Source: Diplodia intermedia
Lineage: Eukaryota; Ascomycota; Dothideomycetes; Botryosphaeriales; Botryosphaeriaceae
Direction: 5' to 3'
Assembly: GCA_021495925.1 (NCBI GenBank)
Contig: JAKEKT010000047.1
Span: 124,001-188,000, forward strand
Length of the DNA stretch: 64,000 nucleotides
A model generated the notes under the pieces. That model made no database searches. It had not been told where the DNA came from and was given only the letters and a program-made list of their open reading frames with translations. This document shows positions 53,282 to 64,000 of this stretch, piece after piece (positions within the stretch are counted from its first letter, which is position 1; each line of letters opens with the position of its first letter). The translations under genes and the position numbers were made by a program.

Positions 53282-55427
53282 ATGAGTTCCTGTGAGTGCC
53301 TCACTTCGGCTATTGATCAATGCATCTGTGGCTAACACAAGTGAAACTGAAGTGTATTCTGTTCACCATGAGGAAAGTGACACGGACAACGCCTCTGGCA
53401 TGGAGGAAGACGTCAGGTTCCCATTCGACCCGACGAGCCCGCACCGCGCAAGAAACGGGCCAGCAACACGAACGACAGAGCCAGCACGAAACGACACAAA
53501 GGCGGGGTCGCTAGTGAGGAGAGATTCATGCCGCAAAGCATGACGCCCGAGCTATTCTCGTACCCTTCGAGAATATTCAAGAACCCAGATGGAATAGACG
53601 ACCTATATTCCAAAGGAATGCAGCTGGCCGAGACTGGCAAGACGAGGCTGTACGACTTCGACACCATACTGACGCCGACCCGTTTGCCTCCCCGCGGCCT
53701 GCACCTCTCCTCCCGTGTGATTGGTCGTCTTTACTACGACCTCATCGATCACGGTTTCTTGAACAAGGATCAACTATACGACAATTGGCCCTGTTTTCAC
53801 TCAAACGGTACAATTCGGTCTGAGTATCGACCTATGGGTGAGGCTTTCAAGTTGAAGTGTCATGATGGGAAGCTCCGTTTTGGTCTCCTTTGGAACAGGT
53901 ACCTTCTCTGCGGGGACGAAGGTTACGACCAGTTCAAATCGCAGGCCGGGGACGAAACCCCAAACAAACCACATCCGTGGTGTGAAACCCCCATCACCAA
54001 AACAATGGTAAGGGGAGCTTGGCCCACGGAACTCATCACGCCTTTCTTTGGGGATTTTCCCATATGTGGCCAGTCACAGGGGCACTCCTCGATGGATTGG
54101 CAAGCCAACCCGGACTATTTCCGCCTGTGCCTTTCACAAAGGGCCCACGCATCCGCAGCCACTCTCTACCACTTCGCCGACAGATTGTTCGTGGGGGATG
54201 ATGCGGGGGCGGACAGATTGAACGCCGGAAAATGCACTACGAACCAGGAGAAGACCCGGATCGAAAGGAGAAAGACACTGCTCAAGAGGTCCAGCTCGGT
54301 TTCTGCAGAGGAGAGAGAGTACCTCGTCAAGGCGGCGAGGATACAAGACAGGAGTCAAGCTCGCCTGTACCTCTCACACAACAGACCCAGAGTGCATCAG
54401 ATGGTTGAGCCATTCAACACTGTCGTGTCCTTGCCAGGACCTTGTCTCCGGCAAGCCCAACAAGCCCGGCCAGCCCGGCCAGCCCAAGCCGCCCTACCGG
54501 TGTTGGCAGGTGCGATCGGCCAGGGGGTTCCACCTACTACTTCTTCGGCTCGGCGATACGGCCTCCTCACCATCCATCTCACCACGGACCCGCGCATCAC
54601 CGGTCCAACCTTGGCAACAGATCTATTCGCAGCCCTAATTCGAAGAGAGATAGCCTCCTCTCTCCACACCCTGAGGGAGACCGAGCTGGGGACGGTAATG
54701 GTATCCACTGCTATCGCAAACATGAAGGCGCAGATGGAATTGAAAAAGGCCCACGCGAACAAAACTGTGGGGGAAGTCGAAACGAAACGTGGCGGACATC
54801 ATTCGGTTGTTCGAGGAGCAGACGGGCGAAAGGAGTGATCATTGACCGACAAGGGCCACACCGAGTACAAGACGGACACCAGCTTATCCAGCAAGTTGAA
54901 AGAGGCACCAAACAGGTGAAAGTTTTTTTCAACAACACGTACAACACGTACAGGACAGCCGCTGCTCCAAATTCGTTCGACCACCGGATGACCCGCTACA
55001 ACGTTGGCCCATCCCTATGGAACTTGGCTAGGGATCCAGCGAGCCACGTTGAGCCAGGGAAGACCCTCCTACAGTCCTCCAATCGTCTCAAGCCCGAATT
55101 CTGAATGTCTCCATGCCATGGTCGCTTCCGGAGGGTGCCATCCATCGGAACGCCTCTCCAGTATCCACAGAATCTTGGGAGGATGAGGAAGCCACCGAGA
55201 CCTTCATGAGCCGACAAGAGGCCGATTTCCCCGTTGAAACTCATCTGGCCATTGGCAAGATGTACCCGCAGCCGGTCACCGCAAAGGCTTTGGTAACGCG
55301 TTCCGAGCACTCCTGTCTGAAGCTAAGAGCGCAAAATACGGAGCATGTTGGTGAGGGAGTAGACAACACGGAATACCAAGGGGTCAAGCCCGTTCAGCAG
55401 GGTAACATGCCTAGCCAGTGGTGACAT
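53282..55427 (+). pseudogene. Frame-hopping hypothetical gene, probably decayed
   Basis: The longest frame, 53528-54838, opens with MPQSMTPELFSYPSRIFK, but coding-like sequence in that frame already begins near 53433 (DEPAPRKKRASNTNDRAS), upstream of its first ATG. Before that, acidic coding-like sequence (HEESDTDNASGMEEDVRFPF) lies in another frame. After about 54785 the plausible reading moves to a different frame (NVADIIRLFEEQTGERSDH), back again past a stop (TDKGHTEYKTDTSLSSKL), then to a third (VKVFFNNTYNTYRTAAAP at about 54915, ending 55104) and on to 55113-55424. No GT-AG introns that I could find join these pieces. This points to several small indels in a once-functional gene, or to assembly errors. 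The protein resembles no family I know. An intact 436-residue protein from 53528 is the alternative. Confidence 0.4.
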
Positions 55428-56804
55428 GAGGATCCATCGCCGCTTTGAGGTATCCGTACGCCTTATCACGCAATCTTGGCCTAGAAGTAGTGGGCGGTTC
55501 GGAAACCATTGAACCACGTAGCGGTCTTTAGCTGGATGATAGCAAAGGAAGTGGCGGGATTGAATTATATACTCCACTCCATACCGCCACACGATCAAAA
55601 ATGATCACACCATCTTTTAGTGGCTTTCCAGAATGCGACCACACTGGCCCACTGACCTACATGTATGGGACGGCCGATTATGCAGACCACTTCTGCCTTG
55701 GTCCTATGTGAACTTTGTGGGTCTAGAGAAGTAAACATGCCTGGTCCATTTCCTCCGGGTCCACTGCTGTTTTTATCGTGTTCGTGGGTATAGACTTTTC
55801 ATGAAGGGAGCGCGAACACATCGAGAACCAGATAGATGTTTACCAAAGCGAGACAGTGCATCAGTATACCACTATCGGCCTTGGAGTAACAGAAAACTTA
55901 ATCGAGCATAATCGAGCAGGAATTGTATCGCTTTCTCGTAGACCAACAAAATCGCTCGCGTCCAACAGAGGCCACACTCGTACGCCAAACTTGTTTTCGA
56001 GTACTGAGAGTGACCCCGCACGATCAACATCTGTAGCCAGCCGTGCGCCACCACCCTTCCGGCGGGGTTTCGCATCAACTTGCCTCTGCCCTTTCGCAGC
56101 CATCCCAATCGGCAAAATCTGCCCGTCCTATCACATCGAACTCCGCGATTCTCCAGGCGTGCATGCAGCTGGGGGGAAGGGGAGCGCAATGTCTATCTTC
56201 GTCGCTCCAGCTGCCCAGGAGCAAGGCTGGGCTTGCCAAGCACTGCGGACCCGCGGTGGCTGCGTTTTAATGGCAGTTGGTCATTCGAGTCGTCGAGGAA
56301 GTTGCCTTCGCACAAGGGCTATCCGAAACGGGACAAAAAAGAGACCGGATGCGGGATGCTCGACGGTGATGCGAGGCAAACCCTGCTGAGCATCACGAAC
56401 CATGTACATAGTTCAATGTCTCTTAACGGGACAATTGTGTGTCCACCGTGTCGTATTCATGCCCAGATGGATGGACGCTTTCGACAGTTCTCGCTACGAA
56501 AAGGATGACGGGAAGTAAAGCAAAATTAAAAAAAAATTAAAAAAGGCAGCAATGACAGTAAAAATTGATATCCAACGCCATCCAACACCCCGCTTAGCGA
56601 GACGTATGTAGCCGAATCTATGTTCGGCTCAAGCTTAGTCTGATAATGATCCAGCTCCCAGTGGAGGAGAAAAAAAAAACAGAAACATGAACATCGGGAG
56701 AAGCAATTTTCCCACCCAAAATCGTTGCACACGTGCGTATTAGCCGGCCAGTCGAGGCCCCATCACCCAAAACCACCACCAGGCGGAAGTTCTGTCGGAG
56801 CACT
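55428..56804. other. Intergenic, no supported gene
   Basis: Frames up to 177 codons (55856-56389) show no motif or splice logic. An A-rich tract lies at 56520-56545. The right end is 3' flank of the bZIP gene. Confidence 0.45.
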
Positions 56805-58560
56805 TCAACCCTCACACTTCACACCCCTTCTCCTGCCCGCCGCGCTCTCCTCGTCCGCCGCCGCCTTTCGAGCTCCGAACCGGCCGCTCGACTGCTGCGG
56901 CGACGGCGGCGCGTGCAAGATCTCGACCAGCCGCCTCACCACCTCCTTCTGGCCATTGTCCCCCAGCCACTCGCCCCTCCTCCGCAGGCCCCTCGCCAGC
57001 GCCTCCACGTCGGCCATGTCGCCGCCGACGGCGGCGTCCAAGACCAACCCCTCGACGTCGAACTCGCCGTCGGCGTCGGCGTCCTCCCCGCCGCCGCCGC
57101 CGCCGCCGCCGCAGCAGCCGCCGACCGACGAGGCGGGCGGCGACAGCTCCGACGAGCAGCAAGACGGCGACGGCGACGACGACGACGTCGTCGGCGCGGT
57201 CAGGAGCTCCAGCGTGCGCCGCAGCCGCTCGTACGCCGTGTTGAGCTCCGAGTGCGACTGCTCGAGCCGGCCGTAGCGGTCGCTCAGCACGGCCAGCTGG
57301 GCCTCGAGGTCCTTGGCGTGCTTTTCCTTGCGCTCGCGGAAGGCGCGCTGGGCGGCGCGGTTCTGGGCTCGGCGGCGCTGAAATATCATCAATCCATCTG
57401 TGGTCAGCCCTTGTTTTCCTTTCACACTGTTCCACAGCCGCCGCCGCCAATGTGGAGAGAGAGAGAGAGAGAAAAGTTGCTTATTCGCGGAAAATCCCTC
57501 CCTCCTCCTTCTCCTCCCCCCACGTTGACCGGTAATCTTTTTTTTTTCTCGTCGCACAAGACAAGGTTCAGGGCTAAACGCATGATAGATAGGAAATTAA
57601 AGTCTCAACAGGAAAAAAAAACAGGGAACGACTTGGAAAGTGGGAAGAAGACTCGGCACTTACACCACTCGTCACATGCGTCCGCTCAACGTTCGCTGTT
57701 GCCGCGCCGCCGCCGCCACCGCCGATACTGCCGCTGCCACTTCCAACGCTCCATGTGCTCCCGTTGCTAGCGCTCCTGTCCGGTGGCATGCGTCCGTGCC
57801 CGAAGCCTTGCTCGTTGACTATCTGCAGAGGGAACGTAGTCGTCGTCGCCGTCGTCGCACTCACACCGTTTTCGAGCCCGCCGGTGGCATATGTTCCCAG
57901 ATCGGCGTGGTTCTGTTGCGGGGAACATACGTAAGGGGGGCTGGGAAGCCCTCCTGCAGCGGCTCCCGCAGCAGCGGCAGCGGCAGCGGCGGCGGCAGCC
58001 TCGTCGGCCGAGCTGAATTCGGTCGGGGTGACAGGGAGGCCGGTGGTGGCGTAGGCAAACGGGCTGTGATAGGATGGTGCGTGGCGCGACTGGGCTTGAG
58101 GGTTGTGCTGGTGGTAGGAAAGGGGCTGCTGGTGTTGCATTTGCTGGGGCTGCTGCGGGGCAGGGGTTGGCGTGCCCGCTGCGTCAAACGTTGCTGTTGA
58201 GGTCTGGATTTGTGGTTAGTTAGTGGCTGGGAAGGACGCGTTGCCATGTGCTGCGACTGTCTTGTTGCGGGAACACCAAAGCCACGATCATGCCATACGA
58301 GAACGCAGAGTATGCATGCGGGAAATCTGAGCGACGGGAGTGGTTGCGGGGCTCAGCGGGCCGTGAAGATATGACCAGGGTTGGGGCGATACGAGGTGGG
58401 GATTAGTAAACGAGGCTGGTGTACGTACCGGCGAGGCGCTGAGACTAGGTAGGCTAGCGAGGTCCGGCGGTGCGTACTCGTAGTAGGTGGCTTGTGGGTG
58501 TTGCGCGTAGCTCTCTTGGTGTGGTTGCCAGTATTCGTATTGTTGTGAGGCCATGATCAT
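56805..58560 (-). CDS. bZIP transcription factor (AP-1/Pap1-type basic region)
   Basis: Three exons on the minus strand: 58429-58560, 57664-58203 and 56805-57377; introns of 225 and 286 nt, long for this window, with GTACGT and GTAAGT donors. All junctions are phase 0; the product is 414 residues (a second ATG two codons later is possible). Exon 3 begins at the basic region RRRAQNRAAQRAFRERKEK, with the N-x-x-A-Q-x-x-F-R signature of the fungal AP-1 class, followed by a leucine zipper (LEAQLAVLSDRYGRLEQSH, with Leu/Tyr at heptad spacing). The N-terminal half is Gln/His/Pro/Tyr-rich with an alanine run and a glycine run, as in activation regions. A Cys-Cys pair near residue 295 lies in a Ser/Gly loop, but no Cys-rich domain of Yap1 type is evident. 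Target genes unknown. Confidence 0.85.
57095..57119. repeat. CCG microsatellite encoding polyglycine
   Basis: A run of CCG triplets inside exon 3 of the bZIP gene encodes about eight consecutive Gly on the minus strand. A GCx run at about 57958-58010 similarly encodes a polyalanine stretch. Confidence 0.8.
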
Positions 58561-60916
58561 GGAAGGGAAGGGGAGGGAGGAATGAGTGGGAGGTAGAGAA
58601 GGGAGAGGGAGGGCGCGAGGGTCGCAGCACAGGACTGATCAGGCTGGGAGGCGAAGGAGTCCTGTAGCCTGTATGTAAATAAGCTCGTAGGGCTGAGGAC
58701 TGGTGCGGAAATGCGGGGGCTGCGCAAGTGCTCGGCGCCAGGCTTGACGGAACCGCAGCGCAGGTGAGAAGGCCAGGGTTGGTAAGAGGGTCGAGGGTGA
58801 AAAGGGGTGTGCGGGAAGGCTCGAGGAGTGGAAGATGACTTATAGATCGCTGATGCCGCTCGTGCGGACGCGGACGGGTGCCCTCAGGCGTGATGCACGT
58901 CGTAGGGCAGCGGCTCCAAGCTCGCGTGCTATTTGTTGCAGAAAATGGGCCGGGCAGACGACATGGGCAGGTTTACTGGACAAGGTCTCCCGAACTGAGC
59001 AAGGAGAGGGCGGGTAAGCACCAAAGCCACGCATTTGGGATTTTCGCGTCATTTCCGGGGGTGGTGTTGCTCTGAGCTGGCGAGGCAGAGAGGGCAAGTC
59101 GCACTGAGCGGACGTCCGATGACCGAGCTGAGGCAGCGATTGGGTCCAACGGTCCAGCACGGCTGCGGCCCGCTCATCGAGAACAGAGAGATGGGACTGA
59201 GGGCTGGACGCCGCCTTCGGCTCCAGTCGAGTGCTGCCAGGCTCGGGCGTCAGCCTTGCAGCAAAACCATGCCCAAGGCCGGCCGGACATAGCGGCTTGC
59301 CGTTTCTCTGCTCGTCCGGGCCAGGGTTCCGCCCATGAGCGCATGAGCGCCATTAGTCAATGTCAGCGTCAATGACTAAACGCCATGTGCCTGACGTAGG
59401 GCAGCCGGGAGGAAGTAACGCCTGCAGGACGTCTGGTCCAGCGCGAGCCTTATCTGGTAGGGCTGAAGGTGAGATTTGGCTCTCGGGGCCAGCAGTGCCG
59501 CCCATGCACGGAAGCTGCTGCGCCGCCGGCGCGGGACTGCTCTGGCTGGCCATGCCGAAGCAACTTGATACGAACGCCTGTCGGCTTCGGGCTGCTGCTC
59601 TCCGCAATGCACGTCGCTGGAGCTAGCCGGATGCCCGCACCGCCAGCCCTAAAGCAGGTGTTCTTCTGCGCCTCCTATCTCAGGAAGCCAGACAGACACC
59701 TACTGGAACGAGGGCGAGAAGACCCTGACATCTGATTGAAACACAAGGCAACCACACTGGGCTTTGCAAGCCCGCGCGACTGCTTGGACCGCATTGGCCG
59801 CCGGTCGAGAGGGGACGCAGGCGATCATAGCCTGGGTTGAGAGGGTGATGTAGGCGCGGCACGCGCTTTGATTGTACCTATTTCCCTGATTAGCATCTGC
59901 AGCCAACGCTTCGGCATCTGATTGGCGGTGCGGCTGCATAGCTGCAGTGAGCGCGGAAAGCAGGGCCTGGCAAACGCGACGGTAGTTGTCATGTGGCGGG
60001 AGCGAGTGGGAACTCCGTTGCCAGCCGTGCATCATGCAGCTTAAGCGATGCGGGACGTGACCAAACAAGCCGTCCATCGCCCAACATGGCCACACTAGAC
60101 CACCAAAGAGGCTATTCTCCCGGCACTTCGATCTGGCCTCGACCTCTATCGGGCTGCGAAACTATGATCGCCGCCCTACGGGACTCCCTTGTGAAGCCAC
60201 ACCAGCAAGCTTGCAATATGGGATAGCACAAACTCACCGCCCCATACCCTTGAAGCCTCGAATATCAGACGTGTCGCGGGCATGTGCTCGATGTGGCAAG
60301 TGCTGACCTCCACACTCCCTGGTCGTAGGGCGTTCCGGGTAGCACACAGGGCAGAACTGTCGGGCGGAGGTCCGGAAACGGCTACACATTGCGGTAGCCG
60401 CCCTCACAGAGCGCACAAGGCTGAACCGGGGGGCTGCCGCTCTTACTCCACCATCAAACGCCCGTTCGTAAGCCCTACCACGGCGCGCAGCAATCGTCGT
60501 CGCCACTGGTGCAGTCCAGTCTTGTCGCCCACGTACCGCCCGGCTTTGCGCTGGGCAACTTCATGTGGAAAGCCCGTCATGGAGTTCGCGTCGTTCTAAT
60601 CAAGTGAAAAGACGATAGAGACCAGTGCGTACCCGTGCCGTGCATTCCGCCGTTATCCGCGCCAACGTCGGTGGAGAAATTGTCAGAACTGCACGAAGGG
60701 CCGAGGAAGTAGTGGGACGTCTGGCTGCCGGCGGGGCCCGAGGAAGCGAACCCGTGGTAAACGCCGGCGATAGTGATATGTCGCAAGCCGGACGCAGCGG
60801 TAACGGAACGAAGAAATCGAACTCACGACCCAGCGCAGTGGGCAGGAAACGCTGCAGACGCAAATCAATCATTTTATATTGCTGGAATTGTCGAGCTTGC
60901 CGCCAAAATTCCGTTC
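58561..60916. other. Intergenic, about 2.4 kb, no supported gene
   Basis: The left part is the promoter of the bZIP gene (purine-rich GGGAGGGAGG tracts near 58565-58615). Many frames of 60-130 codons exist on both strands but none has a domain, a signal peptide or consistent introns. No terminal repeats or RNA genes were noticed. Confidence 0.45.
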
Positions 60917-62102
60917 TCAGTACAGCTGCTTGACGAGGCTCGCCACCTTGTCGTAAACCTCGCCTGAATCTTGTCTCGTAGCCCTTTTGACGATAACGGG
61001 AACTTGGTCTTCCCCGACGTTATACTCGCCCAAGGTCTTGTGTAAACCAAGAGCTTTGACCAACATCAAGATGGCGTCACCGACCTTGGTGGCGTCCTGT
61101 TGATCATCACCAGTCTTCGTCAGGCCAAGGAAAGGAGCCAGCCTGGCGACTTGCGAGGCAGCCTGGGGATCTTGGGCCTTGAGCTTAACGACGTGCCCGA
61201 GCGTGAGGCAGGAGGTGACCCCATGCGGAATGGAATACGGAGAGCCCAGGGCGTATCCGAGGGTGTGGCTTAGACCCAGGGGACCCTTGACGTTGAGGCC
61301 GAGAAAGCACAAGGATGCGAAAGAAGCGAGCTGCAGTTGGGTAATGTTGTCCTCATTTTTAGGATCATCTTGGTATTTTGGGAGGCCGCTGAACAATCTG
61401 GATGCAGCTGACAAACAGCTATCCTTTGCCGGAACTTCGGTAGCCGTCGAGTGGTAAAGCAGCTCCACGGCATGGTCTAGGGCGCGAAGCCCCGTCGACA
61501 TCCACAGCTGCGGAGGCGTTTCCAGGGCGAATTTGCTGTCAACTCGTTAGCATCTCCGTCGGGTCTTAGTCCCGACCTACTCACGAGTCGTAGATGATGA
61601 CGTGAGGTGCCAGCTCAGCGTGGGCCACGCCAGTCTTCGTTCCATCTTCCTGCGTGTAACCTGCATTGAACGTGCACTCGGCAGCACTCAGTGTGGTTGG
61701 GATGGTGATGTGAAAGAGGAACTTGCCAGCCTTCTCGTTGAGGCGATAAGAGATGGCTTTGGACGAGTCGATTGGGCTTCCACCTCCGATGGAGATGATG
61801 GTATCGACACTCGGGTCCTGAATAACCGCCTTGGTTGCCTCGTCCAGTTGAGCAACAGGAGCATGTTGCTTGATGTTCGAAAAGGTCCCCGCGTGGTGCT
61901 TCGGTCCCAGCAGTTGCTCGACCTGTTTAATGAGAGGAGTCTTCGTCGCCAAAGAAGAGCCAGTGACGATGAAAGCCTTCGATGATTCCGTCGGCAGAGA
62001 TTCCACGAGATGATTCTTGACGCTGTGGGGGCCGTACCACAACGCCTTGAGGTGGGTGGGCTTCCACAGGCCAGCTAGCGGGCTACTCGTCGCGTCTGTC
62101 AT
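60917..62102 (-). CDS. Iron-type alcohol dehydrogenase (maleylacetate-reductase-like)
   Basis: Two exons on the minus strand, 61585-62102 and 60917-61535, joined across a 49-nt GTGAGT-ACAG intron in phase 2. The product is 378 residues. The first ATG of the frame (MTDATSSPLAGLW) is used; the frame is open upstream only from a GTG. The NAD-binding half has SVDTIISIGGGSPIDSSKAI (G-G-G-S-x-x-D-x-x-K). TIPTTLSAAECTFNAGYTQE and GLRALDHAVELLYH follow; the D-H is a metal-binding position. GLSHTLGYALGSPYSIPHGV supplies the second conserved His cluster. The family reduces or oxidises alcohols, lactaldehyde, glycerol or maleylacetate. The T-T-L-S-A-A-E segment resembles maleylacetate reductases, but substrate cannot be fixed. 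Same strand as the TIM-like gene at 63091. Confidence 0.85.
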
Positions 62103-63090
62103 GGTGCTTCTGTAGCGAGATGTCGGATAAGCTCTGGTCACAAGCAGGTCAGTTTTAGGCGCTCTCCTCTCTTGCTCTCTCGCTCGCGAACTGTGAAGAT
62201 GCAGGCAGAAGCCAAAGCTCCGAAGTGGGACAGCAACAGATTGACAACCATCTGAGGTGAGTCAAGTGATCTGTCTGTCATCCCTGTCCCCGAACGAGGC
62301 TCTCAACGCGGCACGGGATGCGCTGAGGCTTCAAGTGTGTACAGCACTTCGCAGCGCCAACATGCTGAGCGCGCGGCAGAGAGCTCACCGTTGCAGTTGG
62401 GAGGAAGTCTGGGCAAGTCTCTCGATGACGCGAGGCGGCATAGTTACGTACCTCAGTCTGCTGATGATGGGTGCGGTGGCTCTCCACGAGAGTGCAGCAG
62501 CTGGGGCGTGGTAAACGTAGCAAGTACGTGATGACGTAACGACTCTCCAGCTCGGACGGCAGGAATGACTGCAGGTAAAGTTCGAAAATCCCCGCAACAT
62601 GTCGGCTTGGGAGCGCAAGGTCTTTTGAAGGATCCGAAATTACCACGAGGGTTGCCCTGTGACTCCCGAGTTGGCCTGCTCCCATGCGCGTCATTGGTGT
62701 GTTCGTTGCTGATAAACGGCAGGAACGACTTCCCCGCGCGATGACCAACGCTTTCGAAATTAATCGGGAACCCCGCGGTTCACCTGCCGTGCATCCCCAC
62801 AGTGGGCTGCTTCTTGGGCATGTCTGGATGCGATGACTGTACAGTCTTCAAACTCACGTCTACGTCCGGACACTTGCTTCAAATGCCCACGTAGAAGGAC
62901 TCAGTAAGGTCGCACCTACATCTGAACGTTGGCTTCGACTGCCAACGTAGGTGGGCTCAAATTACCTGCAACCCTCTATGTCGCCGCCCTCAATCGGGGC
63001 ACAAGTCTGTTGTCCAAACAGATGCAAATGACCTGTCTCACGATGCTACTGCGCTAGTTTTGTGTATTGCTGCACAAAGTCCTGCTAATT
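62103..63090. other. Intergenic, no supported gene
   Basis: This is the promoter of the alcohol dehydrogenase gene and the 3' flank of the TIM-like gene. Near 62870-62960 there is an imperfect repeat around CGTCCGGACACTTGCTTC / GAACGTTGGCTTCGACTGCC with CCCACGTAG-CCAACGTAG pairs. No gene is seen. Confidence 0.45.
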
Positions 63091-63855
63091 TCACGATTGC
63101 CCAACTTCAACAAGGACTTGCTTGAGGTTTGCCAGGTCATGGGCAAAACGGCCCAGGAACAGCCCGTCAACCCCATCAACAAGCTTTGCGAACGTTCCAG
63201 GGCCGGCGCTCCCACCGTACAAGATCCTAGTCGGACCCGTCCTCCCGCTCGCCATCCTTCTGAGCTCCTTCGTCACGTTCACCACATGGTCCGCATCGGC
63301 AGGCTCCTTTGCACCAATGGCCCAGACAGGCTCGTAAGCCAGGATCACCTCGGCGTCATCAGGAACGGCTGCTAGCACCGACGTGACCTGGGGCCGACAC
63401 TCCTCGATAGCCAAACCGACGGCCTGGGAAGCAACGGAGCCGTGGGTCTTCTCGCCGACGCAGACGAGAGGAATGTGCCCATGCTTCACCGCCGCCGCAG
63501 CCTTCTTCGCGACTTGCTCATCATTCTCGCGGAATATCCTCCTGCGCTCCGCGTGCCCCATTTCGATCAGCTTGACGCCCGCTTGCTGCAGCGTCAAGGG
63601 CGAGACTTCGCCGGTATATGCGCCGCTTGACTCCCAAAACGCGTCCTGCGCTCCGAGCACGACAGACGTGTCTTGCAGTATGCGTCGGGCCTCGAGAATG
63701 GTGACGAAGTCGGGGATGACGAAGAGGTCAACGTTGTTCGCTTCTGCGTGCGACGAGAGCTCGGCAACTCCTTTGAGGTACGAGAGGGTGCGGTCTAGGT
63801 CGAAATACATCTTGAGGCTGGTGCCGACAATGCGGCGCGGGCGTGGTGCGGCCAT
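63091..63855 (-). CDS. Triosephosphate-isomerase-like enzyme, divergent subfamily
   Basis: A single exon encodes 254 residues, the normal TIM length. Catalytic residues are in place: Lys in GTSLKMYF (canonical N-W-K-M-N), His in IEMGHAERRRIF (canonical G-H-S-E-R-R, here Ala for Ser), and Glu in ILAYEPVWAIG. The lid after AIG reads AKEPAD instead of the canonical T-G-K-T-A-T, while the phosphate-binding ILYGGSAGPGTF is kept. A retained active site with a changed lid is typical of the TIM subfamily found with dihydroxyacetone- or erythrulose-kinase genes, where the substrate is a tetrulose phosphate rather than a triose phosphate. That subfamily assignment is inference. Upstream neighbours lie beyond the window. 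Confidence 0.85.
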   Translation of the reverse strand: MAAPRPRRIVGTSLKMYFDLDRTLSYLKGVAELSSHAEANNVDLFVIPDFVTILEARRILQDTSVVLGAQDAFWESSGAYTGEVSPLTLQQAGVKLIEMGHAERRRIFRENDEQVAKKAAAAVKHGHIPLVCVGEKTHGSVASQAVGLAIEECRPQVTSVLAAVPDDAEVILAYEPVWAIGAKEPADADHVVNVTKELRRMASGRTGPTRILYGGSAGPGTFAKLVDGVDGLFLGRFAHDLANLKQVLVEVGQS

Positions 63856-64000
63856 GGTGTGAGGATCGAGCGCGGGCGGAGCAGCCGAGCGATCGTCTCA
63901 GCTATGAAGGTGGGCTGTGAGGGGCTTGTGATGCGTGCACAGCGTCATTCTTGTAGTGTGAGGGGCCCCATGGGCACGCTGGAATGCTACATCGGGTAAC
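63856..64000. other. Promoter-side sequence of the TIM-like gene, to window end
   Basis: 145 bases upstream of the start codon at 63855. No further gene begins within the window. Confidence 0.5.

Noticed and set aside
55856..56389. 177-codon plus frame
   Set aside because: No motif and no splice logic. Overlapping frames on both strands are equally open.
58835..60786. Numerous 60-130 codon frames on both strands
   Set aside because: None shows a domain, signal peptide or consistent introns.

Overview
The window is nuclear DNA of a filamentous ascomycete (Pezizomycotina, possibly Dothideomycetes; the class is a guess). Genes are split by short introns (about 49-140 nt, two larger in the bZIP gene) with GT-AG ends and CTRAC-like branch sites. 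Recognisable products are typically fungal: Erg28, the VLCFA ketoreductase Ifa38, Gal7, a PTH11-like 7TM protein and an AP-1-type bZIP factor. I support 27 genes (the first cut by the window edge) and two decayed genes. No rRNA, tRNA, CRISPR or intact transposon was found.

Bases 1-17,222: the tail of a rhodopsin-fold membrane protein, a small membrane-anchored coiled-coil protein, then a run of seven minus-strand genes of unknown function, interrupted by a decayed BBE-type FAD oxidase. Most of the seven end in coiled coils. Three (2855-5140, 11620-13431, 16259-17222) share an N-terminal domain centred on a Trp-Pro motif. One (7867-8728) carries a very recent tandem duplication of an exon plus intron.

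Bases 18,028-31,757: secretory and membrane genes. These are a polytopic membrane protein, a UDP-glycosyltransferase with a C-terminal membrane helix, a secreted-type FAD oxidase ending in RDEL, a PTH11-like 7TM protein with two micro-exons, and a secreted lysozyme/SLT-like protein.

Bases 33,033-38,422: two more likely members of the Trp-Pro/coiled-coil family on the plus strand, flanking a rhodanese-type Cys-X5-Arg protein.

Bases 38,911-52,403: mostly housekeeping genes. These are a basic, probably nuclear protein, leukotriene-A4-hydrolase-type aminopeptidase, a Ran-binding FG protein (Yrb2/Hba1-like), a Yip4/YIPF6-like Golgi protein, Gal7, Erg28 and Ifa38. Yip4/Gal7 and Erg28/Ifa38 are divergent pairs with short shared promoters.

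Bases 52,404-64,000: gene-poor. It holds a frame-hopping decayed gene, a bZIP factor, an iron-type alcohol dehydrogenase and a divergent triosephosphate-isomerase-like enzyme. The last two may be the edge of a sugar-alcohol catabolic cluster outside the window.

The most novel signals are the local Trp-Pro/coiled-coil orphan family with a shared intron position, and the exon-intron tandem duplication at 8332-8603.
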